Origin: Beutenbergia cavernae DSM 12333
GTDB lineage: Bacteria > Actinomycetota > Actinomycetes > Actinomycetales > Beutenbergiaceae
Assembly (NCBI RefSeq): GCF_000023105.1
Contig: NC_012669.1
Span: 2,109,025 to 2,173,024 of the forward strand
DNA length: 64,000 bases
Reading direction: 5' to 3'
This document shows positions 60,877 through 64,000 of the stretch, one piece after another. Each line of letters opens with the position of its first letter. The stretch's first letter is position 1. The notes under the pieces were generated by a model. That model saw only the letters and a program-made list of their open reading frames with translations. It was not told where the DNA came from and did no database searches. The translations under genes were made by a program, and so were the position numbers.

Positions 60877-62103
60877 ATGTCCGTGAAGCGTGTCGCCCTG
60901 CTCACCGCCGGGGGCTTCGCCCCGTGCCTGTCGTCGGCTGTCGGCGGCCTCATCGAGCGGTACACGCAGCGCGCGCCGGACGTCGAGATCATCGCGTACC
61001 AGTACGGCTACCACGGTCTGCTCACGGGCACGAAGGTCGTCGTCGACGACGCCGCCCGTGCCCAGGCGCACGTCCTGCACCGCTTCGGCGGCAGCCCGAT
61101 CGGGAACAGCCGCGTCAAGCTGACGAACGTGAAGAACCTCGTGGACCGCGGCCTCGTCGCCGAGGGTGCGGACCCGCTGGCCGTGGCCGCGGAGCAGCTG
61201 CGCACGGACGGCGTGGACGTGCTCCACACGATCGGCGGGGACGACACCAACACGACCGCCGCCGATCTCGCCCACTACCTCGAGGAGCACGACTACGGCC
61301 TGACCGTCGTCGGGCTGCCCAAGACGATCGACAACGACATCGTGCCGATCCGGCAGAGCCTCGGTGCGCACACGGCCGCCGAGCAGGCCAGCGAGTTCGC
61401 CCAGAACATCATCGGCGAGCACCGCTCGAACCCGCGGATGCTCATCGTGCACGAGGTCATGGGGCGGCACTGCGGCTGGCTCACCGCCGCGGCCGCCCGG
61501 CGCTATCGCGAGTGGGTCGCACAGCAGGAGTGGGCGCCTTCCATCGGGCTGCAGCGCGAGCGCTGGGACGTGCACGCGGTGTTCCTCCCGGAGCTCGCGC
61601 TCGACCTCGAGGGCGAGGCCCGCCGGCTGCGGACCGTCATGGACGAGATCGGGAACGTCAACATCTTCCTGTCGGAGGGTGCCGGCGTGCCGGAGATCGT
61701 CGCGGAGCTCGAGGCCCGGGGCGAGGAGGTCCAGCGCGACCCGTTCGGGCACGTCAAGCTGGACACGATCAACCCTGGCGCCTGGTTCGCGAAGCAGTTC
61801 GCGGAGCTCATCGGGGCCGAGAAGACGATGGTCCAGAAGAGCGGGTACTTCTCCCGCTCGGCGGCCGCGAACGCGGAGGACCTCGAGCTCATCGGCTCGA
61901 TGGTCGACCTCGCCGTCGAGTGCGCGCTCGAGGGCACCTCGGGCGTCATCGGCCACGACGAGGAGCGCGGTGACGAGCTGCGCGCCGTCGAGTTCGCGCG
62001 CATCGGCGGCGGCAAGGCGTTCGACACCTCAGTGGGCTGGTTTACTCGTCTCCTGACGGGCATCGGGCAGCCGCTCGTCCCGGCCGCGCCCGGCGCCCAC
62101 TGA
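60877..62103 (+). CDS. pfp: Pyrophosphate-dependent 6-phosphofructokinase
   Basis: 408 aa. Interconverts fructose 6-phosphate and fructose 1,6-bisphosphate. The nucleotide-site signature reads GGDD (120-123; TIGGDDTNTTA), with Asp123 where ATP-using enzymes have Gly, the accepted marker of PPi as donor; PKTIDND (148-154) carries the catalytic Asp152 with the PPi-type Lys before it. Substrate-binding MGRHCGWL follows. The reversible PPi reaction saves ATP and works in gluconeogenesis. ATG 60877 is chosen within a longer frame from its ribosome-binding site. Confidence 0.93.
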   Translation: MSVKRVALLTAGGFAPCLSSAVGGLIERYTQRAPDVEIIAYQYGYHGLLTGTKVVVDDAARAQAHVLHRFGGSPIGNSRVKLTNVKNLVDRGLVAEGADPLAVAAEQLRTDGVDVLHTIGGDDTNTTAADLAHYLEEHDYGLTVVGLPKTIDNDIVPIRQSLGAHTAAEQASEFAQNIIGEHRSNPRMLIVHEVMGRHCGWLTAAAARRYREWVAQQEWAPSIGLQRERWDVHAVFLPELALDLEGEARRLRTVMDEIGNVNIFLSEGAGVPEIVAELEARGEEVQRDPFGHVKLDTINPGAWFAKQFAELIGAEKTMVQKSGYFSRSAAANAEDLELIGSMVDLAVECALEGTSGVIGHDEERGDELRAVEFARIGGGKAFDTSVGWFTRLLTGIGQPLVPAAPGAH

Positions 62104-62179
62104 CGGCCGCGACGCGCCGGCGGGCGTCGTCGCCGGAGTCCGCGCTACGGACGCGGCGGGAGCCGTCCCTCCGGGTGCC

Positions 62180-62185
62180 TATCCT
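62180..62185 (+). promoter_or_regulatory. Leaderless -10 of the DAHP synthase gene
   Basis: TATCCT, 6 nt before GTG 62192. Confidence 0.5.
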
Positions 62186-62191
62186 GGGGTC

Positions 62192-63553
62192 GTGACGATC
62201 CCCGCCGACCCGCAGGTCCTCGCCGGCCTCGACGCCTGGCGCCGGCTGCCGGCCGTGCAACAGCCCGAGTGGCCGGACGCGGCGGTGCTGGCCTCGATCG
62301 GCGCCGAGCTGGCGGCGGCGCCCCCGCTCGTGTTCGCCGGGGAGGCCGACGCGCTGCGCGAGAAGCTGGCCGCGGCGTCGCGCGGCGAGGCGTTCCTGCT
62401 GCAGGGCGGCGACTGCGCGGAGACGTTCGCCGAGAGCTCCGCCGACAACATCCGGAACAAGGTCAAGACCATCCTCCAGATGGCCGTCGTGCTGACGTAC
62501 GGCGCGAGCCTGCCGATCGTGAAGATGGGCAGGATGGCGGGGCAGTACGCCAAGCCGCGCAGCACCGGCACCGAGACGCGTGACGGCGTGACGCTGCCGG
62601 CGTACCGCGGCGACACGATCAACGGGCACGAGTTCACGGCCGCGTCACGCACACCGGACCCCGCTCGGCTGCTCAAGGCGTACCACACGTCGGCTGCCAC
62701 GCTGAACCTCATCCGCGCCTTCACGATGGGCGGGTTCGCGGACCTCCGGCGGGTGCACGAGTGGAACCGCGGCTTCATGACCAACCCGTCGTACAAGCAG
62801 TACGACGAGCTCGCGTCCGAGATCGACCGGGCGATCAGGTTCATGGCCGCCGCGGGAGCCGACTTCGACGCGCTCCGCACCGTCGAGTTCTTCTCGAGCC
62901 ACGAGGGTCTGCTGCTCGACTACGAGCGCCCGCTCACCCGCATCGACTCCCGGACCGGGCTGCCCTACGACTGCTCGGCGCACTTCCTGTGGATCGGCGA
63001 GCGCACCCGCCAGCTGGACGGGGCGCACGTCGACTTCTTCTCCCGCGTGCACAACCCGATCGGCGTCAAGCTCGGGCCGACGACGTCCGGGGACGACGCC
63101 CTCGCGCTGATGGACGCGCTCAATCCCGACGGCGTCGCGGGGCGGCTCACGTTCATCACCCGCATGGGTGCTGGCCGGATCCGCGACGCGCTGCCCGGCG
63201 TCGTCGAGAAGGTCGCCGCCGACGGCCGGCCTGTCGTGTGGGTGTGCGACCCGATGCACGGCAACACGATCACGTCGGCGAACGGCTACAAGACCCGACG
63301 GTTCACCGACGTCATCGACGAGGTGCGCGGCTTCTTCGAGGTGCACGCCGCCACCGGCACCGTGCCGGGTGGGCTGCACGTCGAGCTCACCGGCGACGAC
63401 GTGACGGAGGTGCTCGGCGGGGCGGAGGAGATCGACGACGTCGGGCTCGCCCGGCGGTACACGACGCTCGTCGATCCGCGCCTCAACCACCAGCAGTCCC
63501 TCGAGATGGCGTTCCTCGTGGCGGAGATGCTGCGGGAGCGTCCCACCGCGTGA
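62192..63553 (+). CDS. aroG: 3-deoxy-7-phosphoheptulonate synthase, class II
   Basis: 453 aa, first shikimate-pathway step (PEP + erythrose 4-phosphate). Class II (plant/mycobacterial) type, not the E. coli class I. Metal-ligand Cys75 in LLQGGDCAETFAE; LPIVKMGRMAGQYAKPRS; FFSSHEGLLLDYE (metal His); WIGERTRQLDGAHVDF; GRLTFITRMGAG; WVCDPMHGNT; GGLHVELTGDDVTEVLGG. In M. tuberculosis (Rv2178c) the orthologue is allosterically inhibited by aromatic amino acids and partners chorismate mutase. GTG 62192 is leaderless. Coupled by GTGA to the next gene. Confidence 0.96.
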   Translation: MTIPADPQVLAGLDAWRRLPAVQQPEWPDAAVLASIGAELAAAPPLVFAGEADALREKLAAASRGEAFLLQGGDCAETFAESSADNIRNKVKTILQMAVVLTYGASLPIVKMGRMAGQYAKPRSTGTETRDGVTLPAYRGDTINGHEFTAASRTPDPARLLKAYHTSAATLNLIRAFTMGGFADLRRVHEWNRGFMTNPSYKQYDELASEIDRAIRFMAAAGADFDALRTVEFFSSHEGLLLDYERPLTRIDSRTGLPYDCSAHFLWIGERTRQLDGAHVDFFSRVHNPIGVKLGPTTSGDDALALMDALNPDGVAGRLTFITRMGAGRIRDALPGVVEKVAADGRPVVWVCDPMHGNTITSANGYKTRRFTDVIDEVRGFFEVHAATGTVPGGLHVELTGDDVTEVLGGAEEIDDVGLARRYTTLVDPRLNHQQSLEMAFLVAEMLRERPTA

Positions 63554-64000
63554 CGGCGCCGGAGGTCCCGGCCGAGCTGCCGGCAGACCGGTCGCTCCCC
63601 CCGGGGCAGCGCCTCGTCGGCGCGCTGCCCGTCATGCACTACGGTCCCGTGCCGAAACGCCGCCCCGAGCGATGGGACCTGCGCGTCGGCGGGGCGACGG
63701 CGAGCGGTGCCGAGCACGTCCTCGGGTGGGACGACGTCGCCGCCCTGCCTCGGCTGGAGGTCGTCGCCGACCTGCACTGCGCGAGCCGGTGGAGCGTGCT
63801 CGACCAGTCCTGGTCGGGGCACGCCGCGAGCGCCCTGGTGGAGCTCGCCCCACCACGCAGCGACGTGGCGGAGGTGCTCGTCTTCGCGGAGTTCGGGTAC
63901 GCCGCCGTCGTCGCCCTCGAGGACCTCGTGTCCGGTCGCGCCGTGCTGGCGACCCACCTCGACGGCGAGGTGCTCGACGACGCGCACGGGGGCCCGTTGC
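63550..64000 (+). CDS. Molybdopterin-dependent oxidoreductase, sulfite-oxidase fold (5' part)
   Basis: The first 150 residues are in the window and the frame runs off the right edge. It opens GTG 63550, overlapping the aroG stop (GTGA). Signature of the oxidoreductase molybdopterin-binding domain: LRVGG, then VVADLHCASRWSVLDQSWSG with the molybdenum-ligand Cys77, then VLATHLDGEVLDDAHGGPL. No export signal, so it resembles cytosolic YuiH-like members and not periplasmic MsrP. Substrate unknown. The open frame on the opposite strand is a shadow. Confidence 0.82.
   Translation, partial: MTAPEVPAELPADRSLPPGQRLVGALPVMHYGPVPKRRPERWDLRVGGATASGAEHVLGWDDVAALPRLEVVADLHCASRWSVLDQSWSGHAASALVELAPPRSDVAEVLVFAEFGYAAVVALEDLVSGRAVLATHLDGEVLDDAHGGPL

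Noticed and set aside
63286-63987. Minus-strand 233-aa frame at the right edge
   Set aside because: Antisense to aroG and to the molybdopterin oxidoreductase, whose plus-strand translation shows the Mo-ligand Cys motif.

Overview
The window is a stretch of high-GC actinobacterial chromosome. Densely packed genes, GTG starts, 4-nt GTGA/ATGA gene overlaps, a bc1-aa3 respiratory operon with a di-haem QcrC and three-helix QcrA, class II DAHP synthase, a PPi-type phosphofructokinase and CtaF all point to Actinobacteria. The overall look is that of Micrococcales (a Beutenbergia/Cellulomonas-like organism), but the genus is an inference. Much of the gene order recalls the Mycobacterium tuberculosis Rv2178c-Rv2222c neighbourhood: glnA2-glnE, glnA1, RDD, DUF4191, lipA-lipB, SDR epimerase, E2 subunit, aminopeptidase, glycerate-kinase-like, ErpA, ctaC, qcrCAB-ctaE, trpD, DEDD exonuclease, acyl-CoA ligase, PlsC, aroG. 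I see no tRNA, rRNA, CRISPR array, integrase or insertion sequence, and no gene-free stretch longer than about 250 bases.

Region by region. (1) 1-9.7 kb, nitrogen control: the 3' part of a GlnA2-type glutamine synthetase, the GS adenylyltransferase GlnE, then an insert (a large LuxR/LAL ATPase regulator, two small proteins, a DedA membrane protein), then the adenylylatable GlnA1. (2) 9.9-18.9 kb, lipoate and 2-oxoacid metabolism: RDD and DUF4191 membrane proteins, lipB-lipA, a membrane-anchored kinase-like protein with altered catalytic residues, and an lpdA-E2-epimerase operon. LipB/LipA make the cofactor carried by the two lipoyl domains of the E2. (3) 18.9-29.7 kb, an accessory carbohydrate locus set between two convergent core genes. 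One arm (minus strand) encodes a phosphodiesterase, an FAD oxidoreductase and two tandem Tat-exported beta-helix proteins. The other arm (plus strand) encodes a SorC regulator, a solute-binding lipoprotein, a DUF624 protein and LplB/LplC-type permeases, with no ATPase. (4) 29.7-38.3 kb, core genes: pepA, small membrane proteins, pyrD, an aldo/keto reductase, DUF3043, an M20 peptidase, a glycerate-kinase-like protein, erpA. (5) 38.3-49.8 kb, respiration: an FKBP lipoprotein, ctaC-ctaD-ctaF, sodA, ctaE-qcrC-qcrA-qcrB, a receiver-like protein, trpD and a small AsnC-domain protein. (6) 49.9-54.7 kb, a TetR-centred cassette (aldehyde dehydrogenase, PLP aldolase/deaminase, sugar-lactone oxidase) with a perfect operator-like palindrome. 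(7) 54.7-64 kb: DEDD exonuclease with a UvrC-like nuclease domain, long-chain acyl-CoA ligase, ROK glucokinase, PlsC, PPi-phosphofructokinase, DAHP synthase and the start of a molybdopterin oxidoreductase.

A genome-style signal runs through the core regions. At least fifteen transcription units have a TANNNT-like -10 hexamer only 6-7 nt before the start codon and no usable Shine-Dalgarno site, the signature of leaderless mRNAs. The carbohydrate locus lacks this signature: its solute-binding-protein gene has a -35/-10 promoter followed by a leader of about 60 nt with a ribosome-binding site.
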